Shown in pieces: positions 1 through 8,609 of a DNA stretch of 62,292 nucleotides. Within the stretch, counting starts at the first letter, position 1. Each line of letters opens with the position of its first letter. A program made the translations under genes and the position numbers. Source of the DNA: Acetatifactor sp. GTDB taxonomy: Bacteria; Bacillota; Clostridia; Lachnospirales; Lachnospiraceae. The notes beneath the pieces are model-generated. The model saw only the letters and a list, made by a program, of their open reading frames with translations, had not been told where the DNA came from and did not search any database. The DNA lies in NCBI GenBank assembly GCA_024693365.1, contig JAILLF010000029.1, forward strand, positions 1 through 62,292, in the 5' to 3' direction.

Positions 1-140
1 AGCGTGAAGCCCCCCCCAAGATGAGACGTCCCGTTCGAAAGAAGAAAGGCCCCTTGGAGAGTACGAGGTGGATAGGTCCGGGGTGTAAGCGCGGCAACGC
101 GCTCAGCTGACGGTCACTAATAGGCCGAGGGCTTAACCAT
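1..140 (+). rRNA. 23S ribosomal RNA, 3' end (partial)
   Basis: The first 140 bases match the conserved 3' end of bacterial 23S rRNA: the segment with CCCCCCCAAGATGAGACGTCCC, GAGTACGAGGTGGATAGG and the terminal GGCTTAACC are recognisable. The gene starts before the window. The 3' end is placed at about 138-140 by comparison with the known terminal GGCTTAACC; the exact base is uncertain by a few nucleotides. No 5S rRNA gene follows in the next 280 bases. Confidence 0.95.
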
Positions 141-141
141 A

Positions 142-188
142 GCCGGGAAATATTTCCTGATGCATTAAATCAGGAAATATTTCTCGGC
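142..188 (+). other. 20-bp hairpin immediately after 23S rRNA
   Basis: Bases 142-161 and 169-188 form a 20-bp stem with a single G-U pair and a 7-base loop, starting one or two bases after the 23S end. There is no U-run, so it is not an ordinary terminator. It is more likely a processing or stabilising structure of the rRNA precursor. A second, weaker stem (CGCGTGA at 188-194 with TCACGCG at 224-230) overlaps its end. Confidence 0.7.
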
Positions 189-300
189 GCGTGAGAAACA
201 AACGGAGTCGCAAGACCCGCGAATCACGCGTTGGCCCAACAATTTAGTTTAGTCTTAAATGTTTCCTTCGATTTCGGTTTTGAGGGTACAATCCCTTTTT

Positions 301-328
301 AAGGAATGGTTCATCCATTCCTTTTTTT
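301..328 (+). terminator. Rho-independent terminator of the rRNA operon
   Basis: AAGGAATGG (301-309) pairs with CCATTCCTT (315-323) around a 5-base loop and is followed by a run of T to 328. It is the first good terminator after the 23S gene, and together with the missing 5S it suggests the rRNA transcript ends here. Confidence 0.85.
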
Positions 329-379
329 ATTCTTGTTTTTTTCCTTTTGTTTTTATGGAAAATTTCCAATAGTTTTATT

Positions 380-407
380 TTGCTTTTTCTCATTGGTATG
401 CTATACT
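380..407 (+). promoter_or_regulatory. Promoter of cheV
   Basis: TTGCTT at 380-385, a 16-base spacer and TATACT at 402-407, with an extended -10 TGC directly before it. It lies 86 bases before the cheV start codon and after the rRNA terminator. Confidence 0.6.
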
Positions 408-493
408 TAATTTAGATAGAAGCATTGTGTATACGTTCTGTTTTTGCTATTGAAATATGTCTGTTGTCTTTGCTTTTTGTGAAAGGAAGGCTC

Positions 494-1405
494 ATGGAAC
501 ATAACATTTTATTGGAAAATGGAACAAATGAATTAGAGATTCTTGAATTTGTTTTAAATGGTTATTCTTATGGAATCAACGTGGCAAAGGTACGTGAAAT
601 TGTGCCGTACGAGCGCGTTACGCCCATTCCAAACAGCCATCCGAGCATTGAAGGCATATTTATGCCAAGAGAGGTAATGATTACGGCAATTGATCTTTCG
701 AATTGTCTTGGCTTTATGGAAGGTCCCGTAGGAGGAATGTTTATCATAACGAATTTTAACAAGCTGAATATGGCTTTTCACGTTGAGAACGTACTTGGAA
801 TCCACAGAGTATCCTGGACGGAAATTAAAAGGCCGGACAAATCCTTCGGATCCTTAGAGGACAGTATAATTAATGGCGTTATAAAGCGTGATGATCGTTT
901 GATTATCATCTTGGATTTCGAAAAGATCATAAGTGACATTAATCCTGAGACGGGTCTCAAGCTTTCAGAGATTGACGCGCTTGGTAATAGAAGGAAAAGA
1001 AACGTTCCAATTTTGATCGCGGAGGATTCTCCTCTTTTGAATAAGTTGATCGTGGAATCCTTAAAGAAGGCCGGATACGTCAATTTAATTCATACGGAAA
1101 ACGGACAACAGGCATATGACGTGATCTGTAAATGTAAAGAAGAAGGTTCTCTAAGAGAAAACGTAAGATGCATTATCACGGACATAGAGATGCCGATGAT
1201 GGATGGGCACAGGCTGACAAAGCTTGTAAAGAGTGATGAGGCGACGGCGAACATTCCGGTGGTAATCTTTTCATCACTGGTCAATGATGACATGAAGAGA
1301 AAAGGCGCTGCGCTCGGCGCGGACGCGCAACTGTCGAAGCCGGAAGTAGGAGATTTAGTGACAGTCATAGATGCTTTGGTAGAAAAGTACCATCTGGAGG
1401 ATTAA
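494..1405 (+). CDS. cheV: Chemotaxis coupling protein CheV (CheW-like plus receiver)
   Basis: 303 residues. The N-terminal half (about residues 10-165) is a CheW-like coupling domain (the stretch YGINVAKVREIVPY and the GIFMPREVMITAIDL segment are typical), which links chemoreceptors to the kinase CheA in the cytoplasm. The C-terminal half (about 180-300) is a response-regulator receiver domain: acidic pair after ILIAED, phosphoacceptor Asp in ITDIEMPMMDG, and the Lys of LSKPE. This order is the CheV architecture. An upstream in-frame ATG exists at 425, but GAAAGGAAGG sits 4-13 bases before the ATG at 494 and the CheV fold begins there, so 494 is preferred. A terminator follows at 1408. No cheA or cheW is in the window; the chemoreceptor at 7043 is the nearest partner. 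Confidence 0.9.
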   Translation: MEHNILLENGTNELEILEFVLNGYSYGINVAKVREIVPYERVTPIPNSHPSIEGIFMPREVMITAIDLSNCLGFMEGPVGGMFIITNFNKLNMAFHVENVLGIHRVSWTEIKRPDKSFGSLEDSIINGVIKRDDRLIIILDFEKIISDINPETGLKLSEIDALGNRRKRNVPILIAEDSPLLNKLIVESLKKAGYVNLIHTENGQQAYDVICKCKEEGSLRENVRCIITDIEMPMMDGHRLTKLVKSDEATANIPVVIFSSLVNDDMKRKGAALGADAQLSKPEVGDLVTVIDALVEKYHLED

Positions 1406-1407
1406 AG

Positions 1408-1436
1408 ACAGCCGGGAATCTTCCCGGCTGTTTTTT
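1408..1436 (+). terminator. Terminator after cheV
   Basis: An 11-bp GC-rich stem, 1408-1418 with 1421-1431, has a loop of only two bases and is followed by six T. It separates cheV from the next gene, which begins only 17 bases after the T-run and has no clear promoter of its own, so partial read-through is likely. Confidence 0.85.
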
Positions 1437-1452
1437 CGTAAGGAGTAAATAC

Positions 1453-2322
1453 GTGGATAGTTTTGAAGAAATTTTTACTAAAAAAATTAGGGAAGCAGAC
1501 ATGGTGCTGGTCGGACTTGGAGAAGAATTTGACCAAATGAATCCATCTGAGAATGCTGCGTTTGCTGAAAGTGAAATGATGGCGCAGAACCTGAAATGGT
1601 TAATACCTGCTTTCAGGTCATATGATACGTCACAAGATGCATTTGAGAAACGGGAAAAGAAGCAAAAGGCGCTCAGGAACCTGGCAGAGCTTCTTGGGAA
1701 AAAGAATTATTATATTCTTTCCGTCAGTCAAAGTAAAATGGTCAGCGAAACGAAATGGCGGGAGGGCAGGCTTGTCATGCCGTGCGGCACCGTCTGCAAA
1801 AAGCAATGCGAGCATGGCTGCGCGGAGGAGGAAGTTACTGCGTTGACGGAAGAGGAGAAGGCTGAAATCTCGCGCTCGTTTGAACGATTTGAAGTGGCTT
1901 CAAAAGAAGTAAAGGATTTCCTGCGCGGGGACGCAGAAAACATGCCGCCTGAAGTCCGCGTGGCCATGAAAATGATCCAAAAGAAGGAAGCGGTCGGCGG
2001 AGCGATAAATGCGCTGGGAATTGACCTGCGGAAGATACTTGGCAAGTGTGAACGGTGCGGCGGAAATAAGGTTTTTAACGTTCTTCAGGCAGAGAAATAT
2101 GATGAAAAGGGATATCTAAAGGACTGGGATCATTATGCGAAATGGCTGTACGGCAGCATGAGCAGAAATCTTGTCGTCATAGAGCTTGGAACGGCTGAAA
2201 GCTATCCTAGCTTATTTCAGAACGCATTTGAAAAGATCACGTCGTTAAATCCGAGGGCATCGCATTTTTCGCCGGGAGATGAAAACTTTGAGAATGTCAT
2301 TGATTGGCTGGCAAAGCTATGA
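1453..2322 (+). CDS. Sirtuin (Sir2)-like protein, degenerate
   Basis: 289 residues, GTG start preceded by AGGAG at 1441-1445. The fold pattern resembles Sir2 proteins: an opening Rossmann-like strand with a glycine turn (ADMVLVGLGEEF), a central NYYILSV segment where sirtuins have the NAD/His region, two cysteine pairs (CKKQC...C near residues 115-123 and CERCGG near 200) like the structural zinc site, and a late LVVIELGTAE...F segment like the second NAD-contacting glycine loop. The usual catalytic TQNxD and HG motifs are not seen. It is therefore either a catalytically dead or strongly diverged NAD-binding protein. Substrate and role are unknown; assignment is by pattern only. It sits between cheV and hisH without an obvious functional link. 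Confidence 0.5.
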   Translation: MDSFEEIFTKKIREADMVLVGLGEEFDQMNPSENAAFAESEMMAQNLKWLIPAFRSYDTSQDAFEKREKKQKALRNLAELLGKKNYYILSVSQSKMVSETKWREGRLVMPCGTVCKKQCEHGCAEEEVTALTEEEKAEISRSFERFEVASKEVKDFLRGDAENMPPEVRVAMKMIQKKEAVGGAINALGIDLRKILGKCERCGGNKVFNVLQAEKYDEKGYLKDWDHYAKWLYGSMSRNLVVIELGTAESYPSLFQNAFEKITSLNPRASHFSPGDENFENVIDWLAKL

Positions 2323-2395
2323 TAAACTATATAGGATAATGGACGGAATATTGGCGTAAAACGACGCATAGGACGTTTTGCAGAAGGAGAAATAC

Positions 2396-3013
2396 ATGAT
2401 CGCCATCATAGATTACGATGCAGGAAACATAAAGAGCGTGGAGAAAGCCATTCAGTATTTGGGGGAGGAGGCCATTGTCACGAGGGACAGGGAGACGATC
2501 CTTTCCGCTGACGGCGTGATCCTGCCGGGCGTCGGAGCATTTGGAGATGCCATGGAAAAGCTTCATGCGTATGGTCTGGTGGACGTGATTCATGAATGCG
2601 TAAAGCGTGAGATTCCATTTTTGGGGATCTGTCTGGGATTGCAGCTTTTGTTTGAACGCAGCGATGAAAGCCCGGAAGTGAAGGGACTGGGAGTGCTGGA
2701 GGGTGAGATTGTAAGGCTTCCTGCGGAAAGTGGACTCAAAATCCCGCACATTGGATGGAATAATCTGAAGTTCCCCAGAAAGGGAAGACTGTTTGAGGGA
2801 GTGCCGGAGGATTCCTACGTTTACTTCGTGCATTCATATTATCTGAAGGCAAAGGATCCCGGAATTGTAACGGCGACGACGGAATATGGCGCAATCATTC
2901 ACGCATCTGTGGAGAAGGGAAACGTATTTGCGTGTCAGTATCACCCGGAGAAGAGTTCCAAGGTGGGACTGAAGATGCTGGAGAATTTTATCACGCTGAC
3001 GAAAGCTGTCTAA
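2396..3013 (+). CDS. hisH: Imidazole glycerol phosphate synthase, glutaminase subunit HisH
   Basis: 205 residues. HisH hydrolyses glutamine and channels ammonia to HisF in the fifth step of histidine synthesis. The class-I glutamine amidotransferase triad is visible: nucleophile Cys in FLGICLGLQLLF (about residue 80) and the His/Glu pair in ACQYHPEKSS (about 185). The N-terminus IAIIDYDAGNIKSV and the GVGAFGDAM oxyanion region are typical. The ATG at 2396 follows GAAGGAG by 6-7 bases and gives the normal family length; a TTG 18 bases upstream is less likely. It lies 47 bases before hisF, with a 9-bp hairpin between them. The other histidine genes are not in the window. Confidence 0.95.
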   Translation: MIAIIDYDAGNIKSVEKAIQYLGEEAIVTRDRETILSADGVILPGVGAFGDAMEKLHAYGLVDVIHECVKREIPFLGICLGLQLLFERSDESPEVKGLGVLEGEIVRLPAESGLKIPHIGWNNLKFPRKGRLFEGVPEDSYVYFVHSYYLKAKDPGIVTATTEYGAIIHASVEKGNVFACQYHPEKSSKVGLKMLENFITLTKAV

Positions 3014-3037
3014 ATCCCCAAGAAGAGTTTGGGGATT
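3013..3037 (+). other. Hairpin between hisH and hisF
   Basis: AATCCCCAA (3013-3021) pairs with TTGGGGATT (3029-3037) around a 7-base loop, right at the hisH stop codon. There is no T-run, so it more likely affects mRNA stability or the HisH:HisF ratio than termination. Confidence 0.6.
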
Positions 3038-3060
3038 CAGAATAACATGAGGTAAAAGAG

Positions 3061-3822
3061 ATGCACACTAAGAGAATCATTCCTTGCCTGGACGTAAAGG
3101 ACGGCAGGGTCGTAAAGGGAATCAATTTTGTGAATTTAAGGGACGCGGGAGATCCCGCCGAGGTTTCTTCGGCATATGACAAGGCCGGAGCGGACGAGGT
3201 GGTGTTTCTTGACATTACCGCATCTGCGGACAGCAGGGCAACGCAGCTTGAGTGGGTTCGACAGGTTGCCAGCAAGGTGTTTATTCCGTTTACCGTTGGC
3301 GGCGGCATCCGCACGGTGGATGATTTTAAGGCGATCCTTCGTGAAGGTGCAGACAAGATCTCAATCAATTCCGCAGCTATCATGAATCCAAAGCTCATCA
3401 GTGACGCGGCAGAGAAATTTGGCAGTCAGTGCGTTGTCGTAGCGATCGACGCAAAGCGCCGCGCAAACGGTGAAGGCTGGACTATCTACAAGAATGGCGG
3501 ACGCGTTGACATGGGGATTGATGCCGTGGAATGGGCCAGAACGGCGGAAAAGATGGGAGCAGGTGAGATCCTGCTCACCAGCATGGACTGTGACGGGACA
3601 AAGGCAGGCTATGACATTGAACTCACAAAGGCCATTTCGCAGACGGTGGGTATACCGGTGATCGCGTCAGGTGGTGCCGGGACGCTGGAGCATTTTTACG
3701 AAGCCCTGACCGAGGGCGGCGCGGAGGCGGCTTTGGCTGCGTCGCTGTTCCACTATAAGGAGCTGGAAATCAAGGAAGTGAAGGAATACTTAAGGTCAAA
3801 GGGCGTGAGCGTGAGGCTGTAA
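3061..3822 (+). CDS. hisF: Imidazole glycerol phosphate synthase, cyclase subunit HisF
   Basis: 253 residues, the usual HisF length. It is the (beta/alpha)8-barrel partner of HisH that makes imidazole glycerol phosphate and AICAR from PRFAR. The catalytic aspartates are in the expected places: [16 protein letters not shown] at the start (Asp about 11) and [15 protein letters not shown] (Asp about 130). Phosphate-binding glycine loops FTVGGGIRT and IASGGAGT are present. The ATG follows GAGGTAAAAG. The gene ends two bases before ung, so hisH-hisF-ung are probably co-transcribed. Confidence 0.97.
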   Translation: MHTKRIIPCLDVKDGRVVKGINFVNLRDAGDPAEVSSAYDKAGADEVVFLDITASADSRATQLEWVRQVASKVFIPFTVGGGIRTVDDFKAILREGADKISINSAAIMNPKLISDAAEKFGSQCVVVAIDAKRRANGEGWTIYKNGGRVDMGIDAVEWARTAEKMGAGEILLTSMDCDGTKAGYDIELTKAISQTVGIPVIASGGAGTLEHFYEALTEGGAEAALAASLFHYKELEIKEVKEYLRSKGVSVRL

Positions 3823-3824
3823 TT

Positions 3825-4499
3825 ATGGGGATGATTGATAATGATTGGCTGCCGGCACTTGCGCCGGAATTCCGAAAGCCATATTATAAAAAGCTTTATG
3901 AGTTTATCAGGGAAGAATACAACACCAAGCAGATCTTTCCGCCGGCGGAGGACATCTTTAACGCATTTCACTTAACGCCGCTCTCGAAGGTGAAGGTCGT
4001 AATCCTGGGGCAGGATCCCTATCATGACGTCGGGCAGGCACACGGACTTTGCTTTTCCGTGAGACCGGGGATTGCAACGCCGAAGTCACTGGTCAACATT
4101 TATAAGGAGTTGCACGATGATCTGGGGTGTAAGATCCCGAATAACGGATATTTGGAAAAATGGGCAAAGCAGGGCGTGCTGATGTTAAATACGTTGCTGA
4201 CGGTACAGGCGCACCAAGCCTTTTCGCACAAGGGGAAGGGATGGGAGGAATTTACGGATGCCGCCATCAAGGTATTGAACGAGCAGGACCGGCCAATGGT
4301 GTTTATTCTGTGGGGAAGACCCGCACAGGAGAAGAAGGCATTTCTAAATAACCCGAAGCATCTGATCATTGAGTCGCCGCATCCAAGCCCGCTGTCAGCG
4401 AGCAGGGGATTCTTTGGAAGCAGGCCGTTTAGCAGGGCAAATCTGTTTCTGGAAGAAAACGGGATGGCACCAATCGACTGGCAGATCGAGGATATTTAA
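3825..4499 (+). CDS. ung: Uracil-DNA glycosylase (family 1)
   Basis: 224 residues, normal length. It removes uracil from DNA to begin base-excision repair. The catalytic motif VVILGQDPYHD (about residues 60-70) and the DNA-intercalating HPSPLSASRGFFG loop (about 185-197) are intact, as is the MLNTLLTV strand. Start 3825 is two bases after the hisF stop; a GTGAGG inside the hisF end is 8 bases away. An alternative ATG at 3831 would shorten the protein by two residues. It has no promoter of its own that I can see. Confidence 0.97.
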   Translation: MGMIDNDWLPALAPEFRKPYYKKLYEFIREEYNTKQIFPPAEDIFNAFHLTPLSKVKVVILGQDPYHDVGQAHGLCFSVRPGIATPKSLVNIYKELHDDLGCKIPNNGYLEKWAKQGVLMLNTLLTVQAHQAFSHKGKGWEEFTDAAIKVLNEQDRPMVFILWGRPAQEKKAFLNNPKHLIIESPHPSPLSASRGFFGSRPFSRANLFLEENGMAPIDWQIEDI

Positions 4500-4606
4500 T
4501 TTCCTCATCCGGCGCTTCACGCCGCCAGGGGAGAATTGTTTTTTGTAAGACGTAAATTATGGGGAAGATAACGGGGACGGAATATTTACGCTAGGAGAGA
4601 AGAGAC

Positions 4607-5878
4607 ATGGAGAAGAAAGCTTTTGTAACTAAGGAAATGATCGAGGAGATCGTGAAGACGTATCCCACGCCTTTTCACATTTATGATGAGAAGGGGATCC
4701 GCGAGAATGCGAAGAAGCTGAAGGAAGCATTCGCATGGAACAAGGGATACAAGGAGTTTTTTGCCGTTAAGGCTACGCCGAATCCCTTCCTGATCAATAT
4801 TTTAAGGGATTACGGATGCGGTACGGACTGCTCCTCCATGACGGAGCTGATGCTCAGTCACGCAATGGACATTCCCGGAGAGGACATCATGTTCTCTTCG
4901 AATGACACGCCGGCTGAAGAGTTTGCTTATGCGGCAAAAATTGGCGCAACGATCAATCTGGATGACTTTACGCACATCCAGTTCCTTGAGGACACGATTG
5001 GTTATTTGCCGAAGACCTTGAGCTGCCGTTATAATCCCGGCGGATATTTCTCCATTGCCAACAGCATTATGGACAATCCGGGAGATGCGAAGTATGGCTT
5101 TACGACGGAGCAAATGTTTGAAGGTTATAAGATCATGAAGGCTAAGGGCGTGGAGAACTTTGGAATCCATGCGTTCCTTGCCAGCAACACCGTGACGAAT
5201 GATTATTATCCGACGCTGGCAAAGCAGCTCTTTGAGCTTGCAGTGAAGCTGAAGGAGGAGACGGGCGCTCATATCACGTTCATCAATCTTTCCGGCGGCG
5301 TTGGCGTTCCTTATCGTCCTGATCAGGAGCCCAATGACATCATGGTGATCGGCGAGGGCGTTCGCAAGGTATATGAGGAAGTACTCGTGCCTGCCGGCAT
5401 GGGTGACGTAAAGATTTATACCGAGCTTGGAAGATTTATGCTGGCGCCTTACGGCCATCTTGTGACAAAGGTGATCCATGAGAAGCACACGCATAAGGAA
5501 TACCTTGGCGTGGACGCATGTGCCGTGAATCTTATGAGACCTGCAATGTATGGCGCATATCATCACATTACCGTGCTTGGCAAGGAGAATCTGCCCTGCG
5601 ATCACAAGTATGACGTGACGGGTTCCCTTTGTGAGAATAACGATAAGTTTGCCATTGACAGAATGCTGCCAAAGGTGGAGATCGGGGATTATATTGCGAT
5701 CCATGAGGCTGGCGCGCATGGTTATTCCATGGGATATAATTATAACGGAAAGCTGAAGTCCGCAGAGCTTTTGCTGAAAGAGGACGGCAGCGTTCAGCTG
5801 ATCCGCCGCGCGGAGACGCCAAAGGATTATTTTGCTACCTTTGATCAGTTTGACATTTATAAGAAATTAGGATTTTAA
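4607..5878 (+). CDS. lysA: Diaminopimelate decarboxylase-type PLP enzyme
   Basis: 423 residues, fold-type III PLP decarboxylase. The PLP lysine is in FFAVKATPNPF (about residue 51), the glycine-rich phosphate site in INLSGGVGVPY (about 225), and the subunit-crossing active-site motifs in TGSLCENND and HEAGAHGYSMGYNYN. The predicted reaction is meso-diaminopimelate to lysine. Sequence details (FAVKATPN rather than YAVKAN) place it in a side branch of the family, so another basic amino acid substrate cannot be excluded. AGGAGAG lies just before the ATG. The stop is two bases before the next gene, so it forms an operon with the S66 peptidase-like gene, which also acts in DAP/peptidoglycan metabolism. 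Confidence 0.85.
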   Translation: MEKKAFVTKEMIEEIVKTYPTPFHIYDEKGIRENAKKLKEAFAWNKGYKEFFAVKATPNPFLINILRDYGCGTDCSSMTELMLSHAMDIPGEDIMFSSNDTPAEEFAYAAKIGATINLDDFTHIQFLEDTIGYLPKTLSCRYNPGGYFSIANSIMDNPGDAKYGFTTEQMFEGYKIMKAKGVENFGIHAFLASNTVTNDYYPTLAKQLFELAVKLKEETGAHITFINLSGGVGVPYRPDQEPNDIMVIGEGVRKVYEEVLVPAGMGDVKIYTELGRFMLAPYGHLVTKVIHEKHTHKEYLGVDACAVNLMRPAMYGAYHHITVLGKENLPCDHKYDVTGSLCENNDKFAIDRMLPKVEIGDYIAIHEAGAHGYSMGYNYNGKLKSAELLLKEDGSVQLIRRAETPKDYFATFDQFDIYKKLGF

Positions 5879-5880
5879 GC

Positions 5881-7002
5881 ATGAGATATCCGGAATTTTT
5901 GCCTGAGGGCGGAACAATTGGATACGTGGCGCCGTCCTTTGGACTGGCGGATGATTTCCGGAAGGCCGGATTTGCACGTGGGCGGGAGAAATTCCGTCAG
6001 GCGGGTTACGGCGAGAAGCTGGGACCAAACTGCTTTGCGTGCGACGGGATCGGCATCAGCTCGACGCCGGAGAACTGCGGCAGGGAACTGACGGATTTTT
6101 ACTGTGATCCGGAGGTGGACGCGATCATTTCCTGCGCAGGCGGAGAGTTGATGTGTGAGACCATGTCCTGCGTGGACCTCGGGAGAATCGGGAAGGCGAA
6201 GCCCAAGTGGTATATGGGATATTCGGACAATACGAATTTTACGTTCCTTTTGACGACGATGTTTGACGTGGCTTCGATCTATGGACCGGGAGCGCGCAGC
6301 TTTGGCCTGGAGCCAAGGCACCCTGCGATCGATGACGCTTTCGGGATCCTGACGGGGCGCGTCAATGAGGTTCACGGGTATGACAAATGGCAGCTGAACC
6401 GCAATCCCGCGGAGGAGACGGATCCATTGGCGGGATACTTGCTGACGGAGGAGAGGGTTTCAAAGCTGTGGATTCCGGAGGAGTGGGAGCGGCATGGAAA
6501 CGTACCTGATTCTGCGGACGGGGGAAACAAGACGCATGCAGGGACGTGGATTTCTGACCTGCGCAAGTGGAACGGCGTTTTGGAAATTTCCGGCCGCATG
6601 ATCGGCGGTTGCATGGATTGTCTTGTAAATCTTCTGGGAACGCGGTTTGACCACGTAAAGGAGTTTTCAGAGAAATATAAGGAAGACGGATTTGTCTGGT
6701 TTCTGGAATCCTGTGACTTAAATGTTTTCTCCATCCGAAGGGCCATGTGGCAGATGGAGGAGGCGGGGTGGTTCCGGCACGTAAAGGGGTTTGTGATCGG
6801 GCGGCCGCTGTGCTTTGGACAGGAAATGATGGGCTTGGATCAATATGAAGCCGTGCTGGGAATTGCCAGGAAGCATCAGGTTCCTGTTCTGATGGACGTG
6901 GATCTGGGGCATTTGCCGCCGGCGATGCCGATCATTTGCGGAAGCATGGGACACGTGAAGCTACGGGGCAATGACGTGACGATCCAGTATGAATTGCGAT
7001 GA
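5881..7002 (+). CDS. LD-carboxypeptidase family S66 (MccF/LdcA-like)
   Basis: 373 residues. Peptidase family S66 cleaves an L-D or amide bond using a Ser-Glu-His triad. Candidate residues are visible: Ser in [10 protein letters not shown] (about 115), Glu in [10 protein letters not shown] (about 280) and His in [13 protein letters not shown] (about 345). The N-terminus ([15 protein letters not shown]) is the usual first strand. Members include murein tetrapeptide LD-carboxypeptidases and MccF, which gives immunity to microcin C. The sequence alone does not separate the two; the longer-than-LdcA length leans to MccF-like. It sits immediately after lysA, which fits peptidoglycan peptide turnover. 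Confidence 0.85.
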   Translation: MRYPEFLPEGGTIGYVAPSFGLADDFRKAGFARGREKFRQAGYGEKLGPNCFACDGIGISSTPENCGRELTDFYCDPEVDAIISCAGGELMCETMSCVDLGRIGKAKPKWYMGYSDNTNFTFLLTTMFDVASIYGPGARSFGLEPRHPAIDDAFGILTGRVNEVHGYDKWQLNRNPAEETDPLAGYLLTEERVSKLWIPEEWERHGNVPDSADGGNKTHAGTWISDLRKWNGVLEISGRMIGGCMDCLVNLLGTRFDHVKEFSEKYKEDGFVWFLESCDLNVFSIRRAMWQMEEAGWFRHVKGFVIGRPLCFGQEMMGLDQYEAVLGIARKHQVPVLMDVDLGHLPPAMPIICGSMGHVKLRGNDVTIQYELR

Positions 7003-7042
7003 GGGCACACCATCTGGCATAAAAGGAAAGGAAGGGCAGAAG

Positions 7043-8356
7043 ATGAGTCAGAACGGATCAGATTCGGAAATTTTGATTGAGAAGACGAAAACGAAACTGG
7101 TAGTCTTATTGATGACGCTTTCCGTGGCGCCGCTGATCGTGACGCTTTTGACGGTCGGCGGGCTTGGCCTGGTTCTGACAAGGAGCGGCATGGCGGACAA
7201 TATGGTCATGATGATTCAAATTGCCTCCGCAATCGTGCTTCCGATCCTGTTTGTAATCGGTGCCTGGTATTTTAGCCGCGGCTTGATCCAATCCATTCTT
7301 CAGATCGGAAAGACGATGGATGCGCTTGCAGAGGGAGATCTCGCGAAAAGAAGCATTGCGGACAGCTCCGTGAAGGAGGTCGCAGATCTTGCGGAATCTA
7401 CGAAAAAATTGCAGGTGAGTCTGGAAAAAACGATCGGAAAGGTGAAAACGGCTACGGAAAGCCTGACCGAAAAGATTGAGGACGTCGCGGATCTGACCGG
7501 AAGTACCTTTGAACGTGCGAATCAGATCGAGGAAGTAATTACGAATCTTACGGATGCGACGAACAGCATGTCGGAGAACGTACAGAACATCAATCAGCAA
7601 GTGATAGAAATTGGAAATTGCGTCAATGACATTTATGGCAAGGTGGACATTCTGCACGGCAATTCCGAGAACATGCTGGAAGTGAATGAAAAGACCAATC
7701 AGGACATGGCCGTGATCAGGGAGAACAGTGACCGTTCCCTGGATGCAGTGAAGAACATCACGAATCAGATCAAGGAAGCAAATGAGTCGATCCGGGAGAT
7801 CGATACCGCCGTGGAGCTGATCCTGAACATATCGGATCAGACAAATCTTCTTTCCCTGAATGCCAGCATTGAGGCTGCAAGGGCGGGAGATTACGGCAAG
7901 GGCTTCGCGGTCGTTGCGGAAGAGATCCGTTCCTTGTCTGAACAGAGTGCGGAAGGCGCTGAGATGATCCGCCGCCTTGCGCAAAAGATCACAAAGGAAT
8001 CGGCAAAGACCGTGACGCTGGCGAATCAGGTGCTCGATCTGATCAAGGAAGGCAGTGACAAGGTTGGACTTGCTCAGGGGCAATATGAAGAGCTCAGTCA
8101 GAAGATCCAGCATTCCGCCGGAGAGATCAGGGCATTGGTGGAGAAGGCAGATCAGCTCAGCGAGTATAAGGCAAAGATCGTTGAAAACGTGCATGACCTG
8201 AGCGCAATCAGCGAGCAGAATGCGGCTAGCCATCAGGAAGTGAACGCGAACGTGACGGAGATCGTTACGGAGGTGCGCGTCGTCAAGACGGACTGTGACG
8301 AAATGAATGATAAGGCACGGATCCTACAGGAGGCAGTTGCTTATTTCCACAAATAA
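7043..8356 (+). CDS. Methyl-accepting chemotaxis protein without an external sensor
   Basis: 437 residues. Two membrane segments lie close together (about residues 18-45 and 56-78), separated by only some ten residues, so there is no extracytoplasmic ligand domain. A HAMP-like segment follows (about 80-130), then a long coiled-coil signalling domain with the conserved hairpin tip ([20 protein letters not shown], then [18 protein letters not shown]). The tip binds CheA/CheW or CheV. The ATG at 7043 has GGAAGGGCAG before it; the in-frame start at 6989 lies inside the previous gene and is rejected. Signals must come from the cytoplasm, the membrane or a partner protein. A hairpin covers the stop codon (8347-8364). 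Confidence 0.9.
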   Translation: MSQNGSDSEILIEKTKTKLVVLLMTLSVAPLIVTLLTVGGLGLVLTRSGMADNMVMMIQIASAIVLPILFVIGAWYFSRGLIQSILQIGKTMDALAEGDLAKRSIADSSVKEVADLAESTKKLQVSLEKTIGKVKTATESLTEKIEDVADLTGSTFERANQIEEVITNLTDATNSMSENVQNINQQVIEIGNCVNDIYGKVDILHGNSENMLEVNEKTNQDMAVIRENSDRSLDAVKNITNQIKEANESIREIDTAVELILNISDQTNLLSLNASIEAARAGDYGKGFAVVAEEIRSLSEQSAEGAEMIRRLAQKITKESAKTVTLANQVLDLIKEGSDKVGLAQGQYEELSQKIQHSAGEIRALVEKADQLSEYKAKIVENVHDLSAISEQNAASHQEVNANVTEIVTEVRVVKTDCDEMNDKARILQEAVAYFHK

Positions 8357-8364
8357 ATTTGTGG
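8347..8364 (+). other. Hairpin spanning the chemoreceptor stop codon
   Basis: CCACAAAT (8347-8354) pairs with ATTTGTGG (8357-8364), with the last bases of the stop codon in the loop. Only a weak T-rich stretch follows, so it may be a poor terminator or a 3'-end stabiliser. Confidence 0.5.
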
Positions 8365-8385
8365 ACTAAAAATTTTACGTAGCCC

Positions 8386-8414
8386 TTGCTTTTTTGAGAA
8401 GACTATGGTAAGAT
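8386..8414 (+). promoter_or_regulatory. Promoter of tRNA-Leu
   Basis: TTGCTT at 8386-8391, 17-base spacer and TAAGAT at 8409-8414, with TG before the -10. It is 32 bases before the tRNA. Confidence 0.6.
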
Positions 8415-8445
8415 ACCTTTTGTTGCGGTAGATTTGCAGCGAAGG

Positions 8446-8528
8446 GCCGGCGTGGCGGAATGGCAGACGCGGCAGACTCAAAATCTGTTTATGGTGACAT
8501 AGTGCGGGTTCAAGTCCCGCCGCCGGCA
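8446..8528 (+). tRNA. tRNA-Leu (anticodon CAA)
   Basis: A full cloverleaf can be folded. The acceptor is GCCGGCG with CGCCGGC. The anticodon stem is GCAGA/TCTGT with loop CTCAAAA, giving anticodon CAA that reads UUG. The long class-II variable arm is TATG-GTGA-CATA, and the T-arm is GCGGG-TTCAAGT-CCCGC. The discriminator is A. The CCA end is not encoded. Confidence 0.95.
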
Positions 8529-8572
8529 TGAGGATACTATATGGATTTCCGAAGAAATGAAGGAAAAAACTT

Positions 8573-8609
8573 AAAAAGCTGTCTCAGCAGTGCTGGGGGA
8601 GCTTTTTTC
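8573..8609 (+). terminator. Terminator of tRNA-Leu
   Basis: AAAAAGCT (8573-8580) pairs with AGCTTTTTT (8600-8608), with an inner CAGCA/TGCTG stem, followed by T-rich sequence. From here to 8816 the DNA is very A/T-rich and I see no gene or clear signal in it. Confidence 0.75.

Noticed and set aside
2335..2360. Similar GGACGGAATATT strings upstream of hisH and of lysA (about 4574-4600) as a shared operator
   Set aside because: Only about 12 bases match and the surroundings differ; could be coincidence or a relic of a GGGGACGG-type repeat.
4802..5719. Minus-strand open frame of 305 codons opposite lysA
   Set aside because: Antisense shadow without domain or start signal; lysA is clear on the plus strand.
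7106..8233. Minus-strand open frame of 375 codons opposite the chemoreceptor
   Set aside because: Composition is that of an antisense shadow of a coiled-coil gene; no recognisable domain and no promoter or ribosome binding site.
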